The notes under the pieces: model-generated
What the model was told of the DNA's origin: nothing
What the model saw: only the letters and a program-made list of their open reading frames with translations
The model's database searches: none
Assembly (NCBI GenBank): GCA_035934995.1
Contig: DASYXI010000037.1
Location: 1 to 64,000 of the forward strand
Direction of reading: 5' to 3'
Length of the DNA stretch: 64,000 nt
From: REEB95 sp035934995
GTDB taxonomy: Bacteria > Pseudomonadota > Alphaproteobacteria > ATCC43930 > CGMCC-115725
Shown here: piece by piece, positions 1 to 10,100 of the stretch
Position numbering within the stretch: the first letter of the stretch is position 1
How the letters are laid out: each line of letters opens with the position of its first letter
Translations under genes and position numbers: made by a program

Positions 1-141
1 CTCCCCGTCCTCGCCAGCGCCACCGACCGCAAGGTCATCGGCTTCGTCACCGAAGCCTATGCGCTGCGCCGCTACAACCAGGAGCTCGAACAGGCCCGCG
101 GCGACGAGTTCGCCGACCCAACACTCTTCGGACCCGTCTGA
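1..141 (+). CDS. C-terminal end of a CBS-domain protein (probably a ClcA-type chloride channel)
   Basis: Only the last 46 codons lie in the window, reading in frame 1 to a TGA at 139-141. The visible residues (VIGFVTEAYALRRYNQELE near the start) match the end of a CBS domain as found at the C-terminus of ClC-type chloride channels, where a GF-T-EA--LRRY pattern is common. The rest of the protein is outside the window, so the channel assignment is an inference from this tail alone. A CBS tail would bind an adenosyl ligand and gate the channel. Confidence 0.5.
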   Translation, partial: LPVLASATDRKVIGFVTEAYALRRYNQELEQARGDEFADPTLFGPV

Positions 142-199
142 GCATGAATGGTTAACGTTTCGAAGGAATTGCCGCCAGATTCGGCGGCTCGCGTTAACC

Positions 200-221
200 T
201 GTAACCGGAACGTGTAACCGG
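200..221 (+). promoter_or_regulatory. Direct repeat TGTAACCGG x2 upstream of the sensor kinase
   Basis: TGTAACCGG occurs at 200-208 and again at 213-221, a 13-base period, about 75 bp before the kinase start. The spacing is close to one helical turn, as in response-regulator sites. No response regulator lies nearby, so the binding protein is unknown and the site may be chance. Confidence 0.25.
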
Positions 222-296
222 CAAATATCGCGCTTTAACTCAAATTTAGCCGCAATGCCTGCACTCTAGGCCACGTTCCGCCTAGGGAAAAAGCGC

Positions 297-2222
297 GTGT
301 CTCAGCAACCGCATGCAGACGCTTCGAGCAGGTCCCGAACCGTTGCGCGGCTTGTCCGCACCATGGGAGTGACGATCCGCGGCAAAATTTTGCTCGCGTT
401 CTTCGCGCTCGCGGCATTGACCGGTTCGCTCGGCTTCTACGCCGTCAACAGCGTCGTCAATTCTGGTCGGCTGGTCGTCGAGACTTACGACAAGCCGCTG
501 ATGTCGATCAGTTATGCGCGTTTGGCGCTGTCAAATTTCACCACCATCGAAGTCGCCTTGACCGATCGCGTGGCATCGCGCGATCCAGCTCACCAACAGG
601 AGCTTGACGCGCGCATGGACGACCTTGCCTCGTCGGTGGCCGAGGATCTGGCCGTGACCGAAGGACGCTCGCTGTCGCCGCGCGCCGCCACGGCGGCGCA
701 CGACACCGCCGCCGCCGTCGCCGACTGGAACAAGCTGCGCCGCGAGCTGATCAACAGCGTCGACGACCAGGCCGATGACGAAGCCGATCGGGAAACGCTG
801 ATCGCTCGCGCCAAAGGCATCGACGACGATTTCGACAATCTGGTCGAGTTGACGGCGGAAGACGGCTTCAAGTTCCGCGAAAGCGCATTGGCATCGATCG
901 CGCATTACCGCACCTTCAGCATCGCGGCGACGCTGGCCGCAGTTCTGCTCGGCGGCGTCATCGCTCTCCTGCTGGCGCGGCGCATGGTGCATCCGATCGC
1001 GACGGCGTCGTCGGCCGCGCGGCGCATCGCCGAAGGTGAGCTCAACGTCGAGATCGGCACCGCCGGCAACGACGAGCTCGGTCAGCTGCTCGGCTCGATG
1101 GCGGTGATGCGCGACAACATTCGCGGCATGATGGAGCGCGAGATCGCCGCCCGGCGTTCGGCGCAGACCCGGTTGGTCAACGCGCTCGAAAACAGTGCCG
1201 AAGGCGTCGTTCTTGCCGATGCCAGCGGCCATATCCTGATCGCGAATTCCCAGGTCACCGCGTTCTTTCCGACGCTCGCCGGCAGTCTCGCGCCCGGCGC
1301 GCCGTTTCCCGAGATGCTCGAGGGTGCCTTGGCGCAGCCGCGCGGCGAGATGTGCGTCGATGGAATGCGCTGGTTGCATCTGAGCCGCAGCACGACTTCC
1401 GACGGTGGTTTCGTCGTCATCATCAGCGACATCTCCGCGCTCAAGGAGCGAGAGCTCGCGCTCAACGCCGCCAAGGAACAGGCCGAAATGGCCAATCGCG
1501 CCAAGACCGAGTTCCTCGCGAACATGGGCCACGAGCTGCGCACGCCGCTCAACGCGGTGATCGGATTCTCCGAAATCATCGCTGGCGAGATGGTCGGTCC
1601 GGTAGGGCAGCCGTCCTACAAGGAGTTCGCGAATGACATCATGCGCAGCGGGCGCCATCTGCTCGAGATGATCAACGACATCCTCGATTACGCCAAGTGT
1701 GAGGGCGGCAGTCTCGAAATCGTACCGGAGCCGGTCGACGCGCAGTCGGCGATGGAGCAAGCGGTGGCCTTCTTCGCCCGCGAGGCCGAACGCGGACAAC
1801 TCACGATGGCCGTGGCGCCAACGGCCGAGGGCTTCTGGCTGCTCGCCGATCCGACGCGCTTGAACCGCATCCTGCAACAGCTGGTTTCCAATGCGGTCAA
1901 GTTCACGCCCGCGGGCGGCCATGTCACGTTGTCGGCGCGGCGTGATGGCGCCGGCTTCATCGCGCTGTCGGTTGCCGACACGGGCATCGGCATGCGTGCC
2001 GAGGACATCCCGGTTGCCTTGTCGCCGTTCAGCCAGGTCGACAGCAGCCTGTCGCGCCGCTATGAAGGCACCGGCATGGGCCTGCCATTGTGCAAGAGCA
2101 TCGTTGAGCTACACGGCGGCCGGCTCGAAATCGTGAGCGCACCTGGCAAAGGGACCACCGTCACAGTGCTGCTGCAAGAAGCCGCACGCGCTCCGCAAAC
2201 CGCCACGGTGGCGTCCTGCTGA
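297..2222 (+). CDS. Membrane-bound sensor histidine kinase (HAMP-PAS-HisKA-HATPase)
   Basis: 641-residue two-component sensor kinase of the inner membrane. In order: a short cytoplasmic tail, TM1 at about residues 29-48, a periplasmic sensor region to about 200, TM2 at about 205-226, HAMP, a PAS-like segment at about 295-370, the HisKA box NMGHELRTPLN with phospho-acceptor His412, then HATPase_c with N box (LVSNAVKFTP), G1 (DTGIGM) and G2 (GTGMGLPL). The GTG start is chosen because AGGGA lies about 8 bases upstream; an ATG at 363 has no such site. No response regulator is next to it, so its partner must be encoded elsewhere. It overlaps the following peroxidase gene by 1 nt (TGATG), so the two are probably co-transcribed. 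Confidence 0.9.
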   Translation: MSQQPHADASSRSRTVARLVRTMGVTIRGKILLAFFALAALTGSLGFYAVNSVVNSGRLVVETYDKPLMSISYARLALSNFTTIEVALTDRVASRDPAHQQELDARMDDLASSVAEDLAVTEGRSLSPRAATAAHDTAAAVADWNKLRRELINSVDDQADDEADRETLIARAKGIDDDFDNLVELTAEDGFKFRESALASIAHYRTFSIAATLAAVLLGGVIALLLARRMVHPIATASSAARRIAEGELNVEIGTAGNDELGQLLGSMAVMRDNIRGMMEREIAARRSAQTRLVNALENSAEGVVLADASGHILIANSQVTAFFPTLAGSLAPGAPFPEMLEGALAQPRGEMCVDGMRWLHLSRSTTSDGGFVVIISDISALKERELALNAAKEQAEMANRAKTEFLANMGHELRTPLNAVIGFSEIIAGEMVGPVGQPSYKEFANDIMRSGRHLLEMINDILDYAKCEGGSLEIVPEPVDAQSAMEQAVAFFAREAERGQLTMAVAPTAEGFWLLADPTRLNRILQQLVSNAVKFTPAGGHVTLSARRDGAGFIALSVADTGIGMRAEDIPVALSPFSQVDSSLSRRYEGTGMGLPLCKSIVELHGGRLEIVSAPGKGTTVTVLLQEAARAPQTATVASC

Positions 2223-3298
2223 TGCTGAACATCGACCGGAGCAGCTTGCGCCGCTGGCTATCGCGGACGCTTTGGCTGGCGCCGATTATCATGATCGCGG
2301 CGACATTGCTCCGTGTCGGCCTGTCCAGCCCCGTTGCCGACGCGGCCGCATCGGCGCAACCGACGCTCGCCGAACTCAAAGCGGATTTTGCCCGGCCGAA
2401 AACGACGCCGTTCCCGTCCGACGATCCCTATTCCAAAGCAAAAGCCCATCTCGGGGAATTGCTGTTCTGGGATCCAATCCTGTCGGGCAGCGGCACGCAG
2501 TCCTGCGCCAGCTGCCATAATCCCGGCCTGTCGTGGACCGATGGCCTGCGCGTCGGTGTTGGCACCCAGGAGATGAAGACGCACACGTCGACGATGCTCA
2601 ACATCGCGTGGGCGCCGATCCTCGGCTGGGACGGTCATTTCCCGTCGCTCGAGGCGGTCGCGTTCGCCGGTCCGATCACCAATCCCGGGATCATGAACCG
2701 CAAGCCGGACGATCTGATCAAGGCGCTGTCGGCGATCCCCGGATACCGCGCGGCGTTCGCCGCGGCATTCTCCGACCATGCGATCACCGAAACGCATATC
2801 GCCGACGCGCTGGCGACGTTCGAACGCACGATCGTTTCAGGGTCGGCGCCGTTCGATCGTTGGATCGATGGCGACGAAAGCGCCATCAGCGCGCAAGCAA
2901 AACACGGTTTCGCCCTGTTCACGGGCAAAGCCGGCTGCTCGAACTGTCATATCGGTTGGGCATTTACCGACGAAGGATTTTACGATGTCGGCACCGCGAC
3001 CGGCGACGATATCGGCCGCGCCCGGCTGTTCCCGAATACGGTGAAGCTCAAATACGCGTTCAAGGTGCCGACGCTGCGCGACGTGGCGCGCCGCGCGCCC
3101 TACATGCACAACGGTTCGGAAGCGACGCTGGCCGACGTCATCGATCTTTACGATCGCGGCGGCATCGACCGTCCGAGCCGCGCCGATTTCATCAAGCCGC
3201 TTCACCTGACGGCACAGGAAAAAGCCGACTTGATCGCATTCCTCGATACGCTGACGTCCGATCCGAAGCCGACCGATTCTCCAGTCTTGCCGCGCTGA
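2222..3298 (+). CDS. Periplasmic di-heme cytochrome c peroxidase / MauG-like protein
   Basis: 358 residues with an N-terminal signal anchor (hydrophobic at about 17-35, likely cleavage after ADA near 40-43). It has two c-type heme sites: C95-A-S-C98-H99 and C239-S-N-C242-H243. The second domain carries PYMHNGS with Met295, and the first carries the GWDGH segment, both typical of the bacterial CCP/MauG family. The family reduces periplasmic H2O2 with electrons from small redox carriers or performs MauG-type oxidations; these motifs do not separate the two. Its ATG sits in the stop codon of the sensor kinase, suggesting shared control. The convergent neighbour is a cupredoxin, a plausible electron donor (inference). 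Confidence 0.88.
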   Translation: MLNIDRSSLRRWLSRTLWLAPIIMIAATLLRVGLSSPVADAAASAQPTLAELKADFARPKTTPFPSDDPYSKAKAHLGELLFWDPILSGSGTQSCASCHNPGLSWTDGLRVGVGTQEMKTHTSTMLNIAWAPILGWDGHFPSLEAVAFAGPITNPGIMNRKPDDLIKALSAIPGYRAAFAAAFSDHAITETHIADALATFERTIVSGSAPFDRWIDGDESAISAQAKHGFALFTGKAGCSNCHIGWAFTDEGFYDVGTATGDDIGRARLFPNTVKLKYAFKVPTLRDVARRAPYMHNGSEATLADVIDLYDRGGIDRPSRADFIKPLHLTAQEKADLIAFLDTLTSDPKPTDSPVLPR

Positions 3299-3300
3299 GT

Positions 3301-3654
3301 TTATTTCGCCGTCACCAGCAGGTGCATGGTGGGATGGATCGCACACAGCACGTGATACGTGCCGGCGTGATCGAATTCCAAATCCACCGTCGTGCCGACC
3401 GGTTGTTCGCCGGAGTCGAATTTCATGGTCGGCGAATCGACGTAGACGTGATGGGTCACGCGGTCGTCGTTGACGATGTGGACGACGCCGCCGACCGGGA
3501 TGGTCAAGGTATCCGGATTGAAGCTCCGGTTGCGCTGGCTGACGGTGATCGGAGCCGTCGCGTTGGCGAGCGGCACGATCGCGGCGAAAAATACCGCGAA
3601 CGCCAACGCAGTGGCGGTGAAGTCCGACTTACGGAAAAGCTTCCGAAGCGTCAT
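3301..3654 (-). CDS. Small periplasmic cupredoxin (blue-copper, plastocyanin/amicyanin-like)
   Basis: 117 residues with a signal peptide (hydrophobic about 13-31, cleavage near ANA). The mature part has a type-1 copper site: a His of the THHVYVD segment (68/69) and the C-terminal cluster Cys104, His107 and Met110 (LCAIHPTMH). Such proteins shuttle single electrons in the periplasm. The ATG at 3654 is preferred because it starts just before the signal peptide; the frame is open further upstream but that stretch is Arg-rich and protein-unlike. The gene converges on the di-heme peroxidase with 2 nt between stop codons, which makes it a candidate donor for that enzyme. Confidence 0.8.
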   Translation of the reverse strand: MTLRKLFRKSDFTATALAFAVFFAAIVPLANATAPITVSQRNRSFNPDTLTIPVGGVVHIVNDDRVTHHVYVDSPTMKFDSGEQPVGTTVDLEFDHAGTYHVLCAIHPTMHLLVTAK

Positions 3655-3728
3655 CGACGGAGATGCTACCACGCGATCGCATGCGGCCGTAACCCCGCAT
3701 AAAGCGGCCGAGAGAGCCCACCCGCCCC

Positions 3729-4193
3729 CTACAATGCCTTGATGGCGGCGAGGACCTCTTCGGCGTGACCGGGAACCTTGACCTTGCGCCAAATGCCGCG
3801 AATCACGCCTTTGCCGTCGATCAGGAAGGTGGAGCGCTCGATTCCCATGTATTTGCGCCCATACATGCTTTTTTGGACCCAAACGCCGTAACGCTCCGTC
3901 ACCTTGCCTTGTTCGTCGGCGGCGAGGCTAAAGGGCAGTTTGTATTTCTTTTTGAATTTGTCGTGGGACGCGACCGAGTCGCGTGAAATCCCGATGACCG
4001 CGGCGTCGCTGCGGCCGAATTTGGGGAAAAGATCGCGGAACTGGCACGCCTCGGCGGTGCAACCGGAGGTGTCGTCCTTCGGATAGAAGTACAACACGAC
4101 ATGCTGTCCCTTGAGATCCGACAGCCGCACGGTGCCGGCGCCGTCGGTGGGCAAGGTGAAATCCGGGGCTTTATCGCCGATCTCGAGGCTCAT
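3729..4193 (-). CDS. bcp: Thioredoxin-dependent peroxiredoxin Bcp (PrxQ type)
   Basis: 154-residue peroxiredoxin, full length for the family. It reduces H2O2 and organic peroxides in the cytoplasm using thioredoxin. The catalytic motif FYPKDDTSGCTAEACQFRD gives peroxidatic Cys45 and a resolving Cys50 five residues later, the atypical 2-Cys PrxQ arrangement. The start ATG overlaps the glnE stop (4190-4193, ATGA), so it is translationally coupled to glnE. It lies close to the di-heme peroxidase and cupredoxin, so three peroxide or redox genes sit within about 2 kb. Confidence 0.93.
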   Translation of the reverse strand: MSLEIGDKAPDFTLPTDGAGTVRLSDLKGQHVVLYFYPKDDTSGCTAEACQFRDLFPKFGRSDAAVIGISRDSVASHDKFKKKYKLPFSLAADEQGKVTERYGVWVQKSMYGRKYMGIERSTFLIDGKGVIRGIWRKVKVPGHAEEVLAAIKAL

Positions 4194-7162
4194 GGTGTGC
4201 GCTCCTCCGCCATCTTGGCCGCCGCTGTCTCGACCAGACGGCGAAAGAGGCCGTGGACGGCGCGTGCGGCGGCCTCCATATCCTGCTTGAGCGCATTGAA
4301 GTCAATCGCAGCGGCGCCGTGCGCAATCAAATCCTTGACCGTGGGCGGCGTCGCCGTTTCGTCGAACGGCTCCGGCACGGTCAACTTCAGCAGGCCCTGA
4401 ACATTGCGCCAAAGTGTCAGGGCGTGGATCAGGGTTTCGCAGTCGCCGTGCGTCAGCGCGCCGGCAGCCGCTAGCGCCGTCAACGCGCCGCGCGTATTAG
4501 CGTGCAGGATTTGGGGGGTCTGCGCCGCGTCGCGCAGTTGGAGAAACTGGACGATAAACTCGATGTCGATGAGACCGCCCGGCCGATGCTTCACGTCGAA
4601 CGCGGATGGATTGTGATGCGCGTCGGCGATGCGGCGGCGCATCGCGACGACGTCGTTGACCAGCGCCGGCATGCTGCGCGGACGGACCAGCACCGACCGG
4701 ATCTCGGCCATGACACGTGCGACGAAGGCGTCGTCGCCGGCAACCGGCCGCGCGCGCGTCAGCGCCATCTGTTCCCACGTCCAGGCGAGTTCGCGATGGT
4801 ATCGGCGGAAAGCTTGCAGGCTTGTGGCCACCGGGCCCGCGGTGCCGGATGGACGCAGCCGCATGTCGACGTCGTAGAGGCGGCCTTCGGCCGTCGCCGC
4901 CGTCAGCGCATTGATGAAGCGCTGCGACAGGCGCGCGTAATAGGTGGGGGCGGCCAGCGGCTGCGCGCCGCCGGTGCTCTCGGCGTCGTCCGGCGCATCG
5001 TAGATCAGGATCAAGTCGAGATCGGACGCGTAAGTCATCTCACGGCTGCCGAGTTTGCCGAGGCCGAGCACGGCGACCGCGCCGCCCGCGATCATGCCAT
5101 GCGCGCGGGCGAATTCCGCCGCGACGCGTGGCAGCAAGGCCGCCAACGCCGCCTCGGCGATGTCGGCGAAGGCGCCGCCGGCGGCCTCGCCGTCAAGGCG
5201 ACGGCGTAACGCCTGGACGCCGACCTGGAACTTGCGTTCGGCGACCCAGCGCCGCACCAGATCCAGCATCTCTTCCGCGTGGCGCGCGCGATCGAGCAGC
5301 TGCCCAACATCGGCGGTCAGCGCGGCGCACGGTGGCAACGGCTCGAAGAATCCTGCGGCGAGCACCGCATCGAGCACGCCCGGCCGGTTCATCATGGTTT
5401 CGGCCAATGTCGGCGCTGCGCTCATGATCTCGGCGACGAGATCGAGCAAGCCCGGATTCTGATGCAGCAACGAGAACGACTGAACGCCCGCCGGCAGCCG
5501 GCCGAGGAAATGGTCGAAGCGGATGAACGCGGCGTCGGGCGCGGCGCTGGCGCCGAACGACCGCAGCAGCGCCGGCACGAGTTCGGTCAGCAATTCGCGG
5601 GCGCGCTGGCTGCGCGTCGCGCGATAGCGGCCATGGTGCCAGGCGCGCACGATCCCGGCGACGCCGACAGGATCGGCGAAACCCAGCGCCGTCAGCGTGC
5701 GCAGGGTTTCCGGATCGTCGTCGGTGCCGGTGAAGACAAGGTTGCCGGGCGCCGCGAGCGACGGCGTCTCTTCGAACAGGTTGGCATAATGGCTTTCGAC
5801 GATCGTCAGTTGCCGCGTCAGGTCGACGGCAAAGGCGTCCGCCGTCGCGTAACCGAGGAACAGCGCCAGATGGCGAATGCCGTCGGTGTCCGTCGGGATC
5901 GTGTGGGTTTGGGCGTCGTCGATCATTTGCAGCCGATGTTCGACACGGCGGAGGAACGCATGGGCCTCGGCGAGATCGTCGGCGGCCTGGCGCGAGATGT
6001 GGCCGGCGGCTGCCAGCGCTTCGAGCGCGGGAACGGTTTGACGTTGGCGCAAATCGGGTTCGCGGCCGCCCCAGATCAGCTGTTGTGTCTGCGCGAAGAA
6101 CTCGATTTCGCGGATGCCGCCGCGGCCGAGCTTGATGTTGTGGCCGGCGACGGCGACCGCAGCGCCGCCGCGATGCGCATGAATCTGCCGTTTGATCGAG
6201 TGGATGTCCTGGATCGCTGCGAAGTCGAGATGCTTGCGCCACAGGAACGGCGTCAGCGCGGCGAGGAAATCGCGGCCGGCGTCGCGGTCGCCTGCCACCG
6301 GCCGCGCGCGGATCAACGCCGCACGCTCCCAATTTTGGCCGGCGCTTTCGTAATAGGCGAGGGCGGCGGGCAGCGACAAGGCTGGCGGCGTCGACCCCGG
6401 ATCGGGCCGCAGCCGCAAATCCGTCCGGAAGACATAGCCTTCGTCGGTCCGTTCGGCCATCACGCGAACCAGATCCTGTGTCATCCGGCTGAACAGAGTC
6501 TGCGAATCCGTGTCGCCGATGATTCGGGTTTTCTCGGGATCGAATACCACGACCAGGTCGATGTCGCTCGAGTAGTTGAGCTCGCCGGCGCCGAGCTTGC
6601 CCATCGCCAGAACGACGAATCCGCTGTCGCGTGCCGGATCGTCGGCATGGCGGAGCGCGAGCAAGCCGCGCGCTGCCGCCGCGTGCAGAAGGTGGCGGGT
6701 CGCCAACGCCAAAGCGTCCTCGGCAAAGCGGCTCAAAGCGTCCATCGTCTGCGTCAGCGGCCAAAGACCGGCGATATCGGCGATCGCGATCGTCAGTGCC
6801 GCGCCGCGTTTGAGGCGCCGCAACTCGGCCGCCAGGGCTTCCTGAGGCATTGTTGGCGTGAGATCGCGGTTGAGCCGGGAAATGAGTTCAGCGAAAGTAG
6901 CCGCCACCCCCTGCCGCCAAAGTCGGGCAAGCAGGGCCGATTCCCTGAAACAGCAATTGGCGAGGTAAGGGCTGTTGCCAAAGAGCGTCGTCAGCAACCG
7001 TCGGCCAGCCGAATCCGCGGCAAGATCGCGCATGAAGGCGGCGAGGCTCGCGTCGCGCACGTCATCGGCCGTTTCATGCCAGCGCGCGAGACCGACAGCC
7101 GCGGCCGCTTCGTCGGCAACAGGCGGGAGATTGTCGTAAGTGTCGAATGACGGCGATGACAT
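4190..7162 (-). CDS. glnE: Bifunctional glutamine synthetase adenylyltransferase/deadenylase
   Basis: 990 residues, the usual length of GlnE. The enzyme adds AMP to and removes it from a tyrosine of glutamine synthetase in response to PII and glutamine. Both nucleotidyltransferase-like halves are visible: the N-terminal deadenylase GELNYSSDIDL near residue 190 and the C-terminal adenylyltransferase GSREMTYASDLDL near residue 710, each with the paired Asp metal ligands, separated by the helical linker. The start codon lies head to head with the AsmA-like gene, so its promoter must sit inside that gene. bcp follows with a 4-nt overlap. Confidence 0.95.
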   Translation of the reverse strand: MSSPSFDTYDNLPPVADEAAAAVGLARWHETADDVRDASLAAFMRDLAADSAGRRLLTTLFGNSPYLANCCFRESALLARLWRQGVAATFAELISRLNRDLTPTMPQEALAAELRRLKRGAALTIAIADIAGLWPLTQTMDALSRFAEDALALATRHLLHAAAARGLLALRHADDPARDSGFVVLAMGKLGAGELNYSSDIDLVVVFDPEKTRIIGDTDSQTLFSRMTQDLVRVMAERTDEGYVFRTDLRLRPDPGSTPPALSLPAALAYYESAGQNWERAALIRARPVAGDRDAGRDFLAALTPFLWRKHLDFAAIQDIHSIKRQIHAHRGGAAVAVAGHNIKLGRGGIREIEFFAQTQQLIWGGREPDLRQRQTVPALEALAAAGHISRQAADDLAEAHAFLRRVEHRLQMIDDAQTHTIPTDTDGIRHLALFLGYATADAFAVDLTRQLTIVESHYANLFEETPSLAAPGNLVFTGTDDDPETLRTLTALGFADPVGVAGIVRAWHHGRYRATRSQRARELLTELVPALLRSFGASAAPDAAFIRFDHFLGRLPAGVQSFSLLHQNPGLLDLVAEIMSAAPTLAETMMNRPGVLDAVLAAGFFEPLPPCAALTADVGQLLDRARHAEEMLDLVRRWVAERKFQVGVQALRRRLDGEAAGGAFADIAEAALAALLPRVAAEFARAHGMIAGGAVAVLGLGKLGSREMTYASDLDLILIYDAPDDAESTGGAQPLAAPTYYARLSQRFINALTAATAEGRLYDVDMRLRPSGTAGPVATSLQAFRRYHRELAWTWEQMALTRARPVAGDDAFVARVMAEIRSVLVRPRSMPALVNDVVAMRRRIADAHHNPSAFDVKHRPGGLIDIEFIVQFLQLRDAAQTPQILHANTRGALTALAAAGALTHGDCETLIHALTLWRNVQGLLKLTVPEPFDETATPPTVKDLIAHGAAAIDFNALKQDMEAAARAVHGLFRRLVETAAAKMAEERTP

Positions 7163-10100
7163 GAGCGGTGCAGCCGATAACCGGCCGCCGCAGCCTGCGC
7201 GCGCGCCGCAGTACGGTCAAGATCGCCGCCCGCCACACATCCGACTGGCGCGCGCGATTATCGCCGGCATCGTCGTGCTGATCGTGATTATCGCGACGGC
7301 CGGCGGCGTGGCGGCATGGCGGCTGTCGCGCGGACCCATCGTGCTCGATCCCGTCACGCCCTATCTCGCGTCGGCATTGTCGAGCGGACCGAGCGGCGTG
7401 CTCGTCACGATCGACCACACGGTCTTGAGCTGGTCGAACCGGCGCGTCCATCTGTTCGCCCAAGGCGTCCACCTGAGCCAACCAACGAGCGGCGCACGTT
7501 TGAATTTCCACGACATGGAGATCGTGTTGAGCCCGTGGGCGCTGCTGCAAGGGCGTCTAGCGCCGTCACGCGTCGTGCTCGATCGTCCGGTGTTGCGTCT
7601 CGTACGGGCGGCCGACGGGTCGTTTCATATCGCCGTCGGCGAGCAGACCGCCGAAAGCCAAAGCGCTGAATTTTGGGGAAACCGACTGACTCGCGACATC
7701 GCGGCGCCGTTGGGCACCGGTGGACCGTTGCAGTACCTGTCGACGTTCTCAATGACCAACGCGACGCTGATCGTCGACGATAAATCGCTCGGCGTGACGT
7801 GGCGCGCCGACCAGGTCGACCTCGTGATGGCGCGCAACGCCAACGGCGTCGATGGCCACATGCAGCTGACCGTCGGCATCGGCGGCAAACAGGCGCTGCT
7901 GAGCGGCCGTCTCGCTTACCGCAATACGGGCGAGCTGTCGGTGCGGATCGATTTCGAGGGCGTCGATCCGGCGCTGTTCGCGCCGGCGGCCCCGGCGTTG
8001 CAGCCGCTTGCTGCGGTCGATTTGCCGGTTTCGGGCGAAATGGCGCTTGGCTTCGACACCAAGAGTTTCGCGATCGACGTCGCGTTCTGCGATGTGCGGT
8101 TCGGCGCAGGAACCTTGCGCGAGGCCGACCTGCCCGATGGCACGGCGCCGGTCAAAGGCGGCATCCTGAAGGCGAGCTACAATCCGACGGCAGGGCGCGT
8201 CGATATCGAAAATCTCAGTCTCGATTTCGGCGGGCCCAGGGTCGCCGTCGAGGGCGAGGTCGACAACCTCGGCAGCGGCCTGTTGGCCGGTGGCTGGCCG
8301 ACGGCGTTCGATGCATCGGCGCGATTGACGGCGGCCGGCATCCTGATCGACTCCCTACCGCATCTTTGGCCGGAAAAAGTGGGGCCGCACACGCGACACT
8401 GGATCACAACGCGGGTGCACGACGGCGTGATCGACAGCATGAACGCCGTGTTGGCGCTTCACGTCGATGTTGACGCGCCAAAGCCGGTCAACGTCACACG
8501 CTTCGAAGGTACCGGCAGCTACCGCAATTTGACGATCGAATATTTCCCGCCGTTGGAGCCGGTGCGTGGCGTCAACGGGACAGTCACCTTTGACCGCAAG
8601 CACATGGATTTTTCGCCGATCAGCGGTCATGTCCTTGGCGGCCGCGAAGTCTCCGCCAGCGTCAAGTTGTACAATCTCGATACCAATGACGAGATGGGTG
8701 ACATCGACGTCACGCTGTCGGGGCCGTTGCATGACGCGCTCAAAGTGCTCGATACCAAGCCGCTGGAGTACGCCAAGGCGTTGGGCCTCGACGCCGAGCA
8801 CGCCAGCGGCGATTTCACAGCCCATGTTTTCTTCCGGCTCCCGTTGAAGCACGACCTGAACTTCGACGAGGTCGAGTACCACAGCGAGGCGCAACTATCG
8901 GGCATCGCCGTTCCGCACGCGTTCTTTGGTCGTGATTTGAGCGACGGCGCATTCAAGATGACGCTCGACCGCGCGGCGCTGACGCTTGACGGCACGGCGG
9001 CGCTTGACGGAGCGCCGGTCAAACTGACGTGGGTCGAGAATCTCGGCAAACAGGCGTTGCGGCGGCGTTACACCGTCCAGGGGCGGCTCGATGATGCGGC
9101 GCGGGCCCGGCTCGGCGTGGATTTCTCGGACTATGCGACGGTGCATGGACCGGTCGACGTTGCCCTAACCTATGGTTTGCGCGCCGACCGGCGGGCGGAG
9201 GCGTCGATCACCGCCAATCTCAAGGATGCCACCGCTGAAATCCCCAAGATCGACTGGCACAAGACCGCCGGCCAAGCCGCGATGGCGAAATTCACGCTTC
9301 AGCTCGTCGGCGACCAACTCACGCACGTACGTAACGCCACCTTGGTGGGCAATGGCATCGATGCGCGCCTGTCCGCGGATTTTGACAAAACCGGTCTATC
9401 GCGTCTCGACGTTCCGGTGCTGGTTGCCGGCGACACCAACGCGCAGATCGCTCTGACGCGCTCCGGCAACGGCTGGACGGCCGATCTGTCGGGTCCGAGC
9501 TACGACGCGAGCGGTCTGATGCGCGACGTATCGCGTCCATCGGCGGCAAACCCGCCGCCCCTTGCGATCCACGCAACGTTGGGCCGCTTGGTGTTGGGCC
9601 CGAGCCGGGAACTGACCGATTTCAGCGCTCGGCTGCAAAGCAACGGTCCGCACTGGACGGAAGCGGCCATCGACGGCGCCTTGGCCAATGGCAAGAAACT
9701 CACGGTGCGATTCGGCGGCACCAACGGAGCCGGCAAGTTCGATCTGACGGCTGACGATTTCGGTGCCTTGCTGAAGGTGCTCGACGTCACCGGCGACATC
9801 GAGGGCGGCACCTTTGCGGTCAACGGCAACGCCGTGGACCAGGACGGCAAACGCGTGCTGAAAGGCACGTTCACCGGCGCCGATTACCGCGTGGTGCGCG
9901 CGCCGTTGTTCGCCCGGTTGCTGACGTTGACCTCGTTCAGCGGCGTAAGCAATTTGCTGACCGGCGGCAGCGGCATACCGTTCAAGGTGCTGCAGGGCGA
10001 CGTGATCTACGGCGCCAGTAGCATCAAGCTCGACAACGTGCGCGCTTACGGCGGTGCGATCGGCATCAGCGCCAGCGGCACGGTCGACAATGATGCCAGC

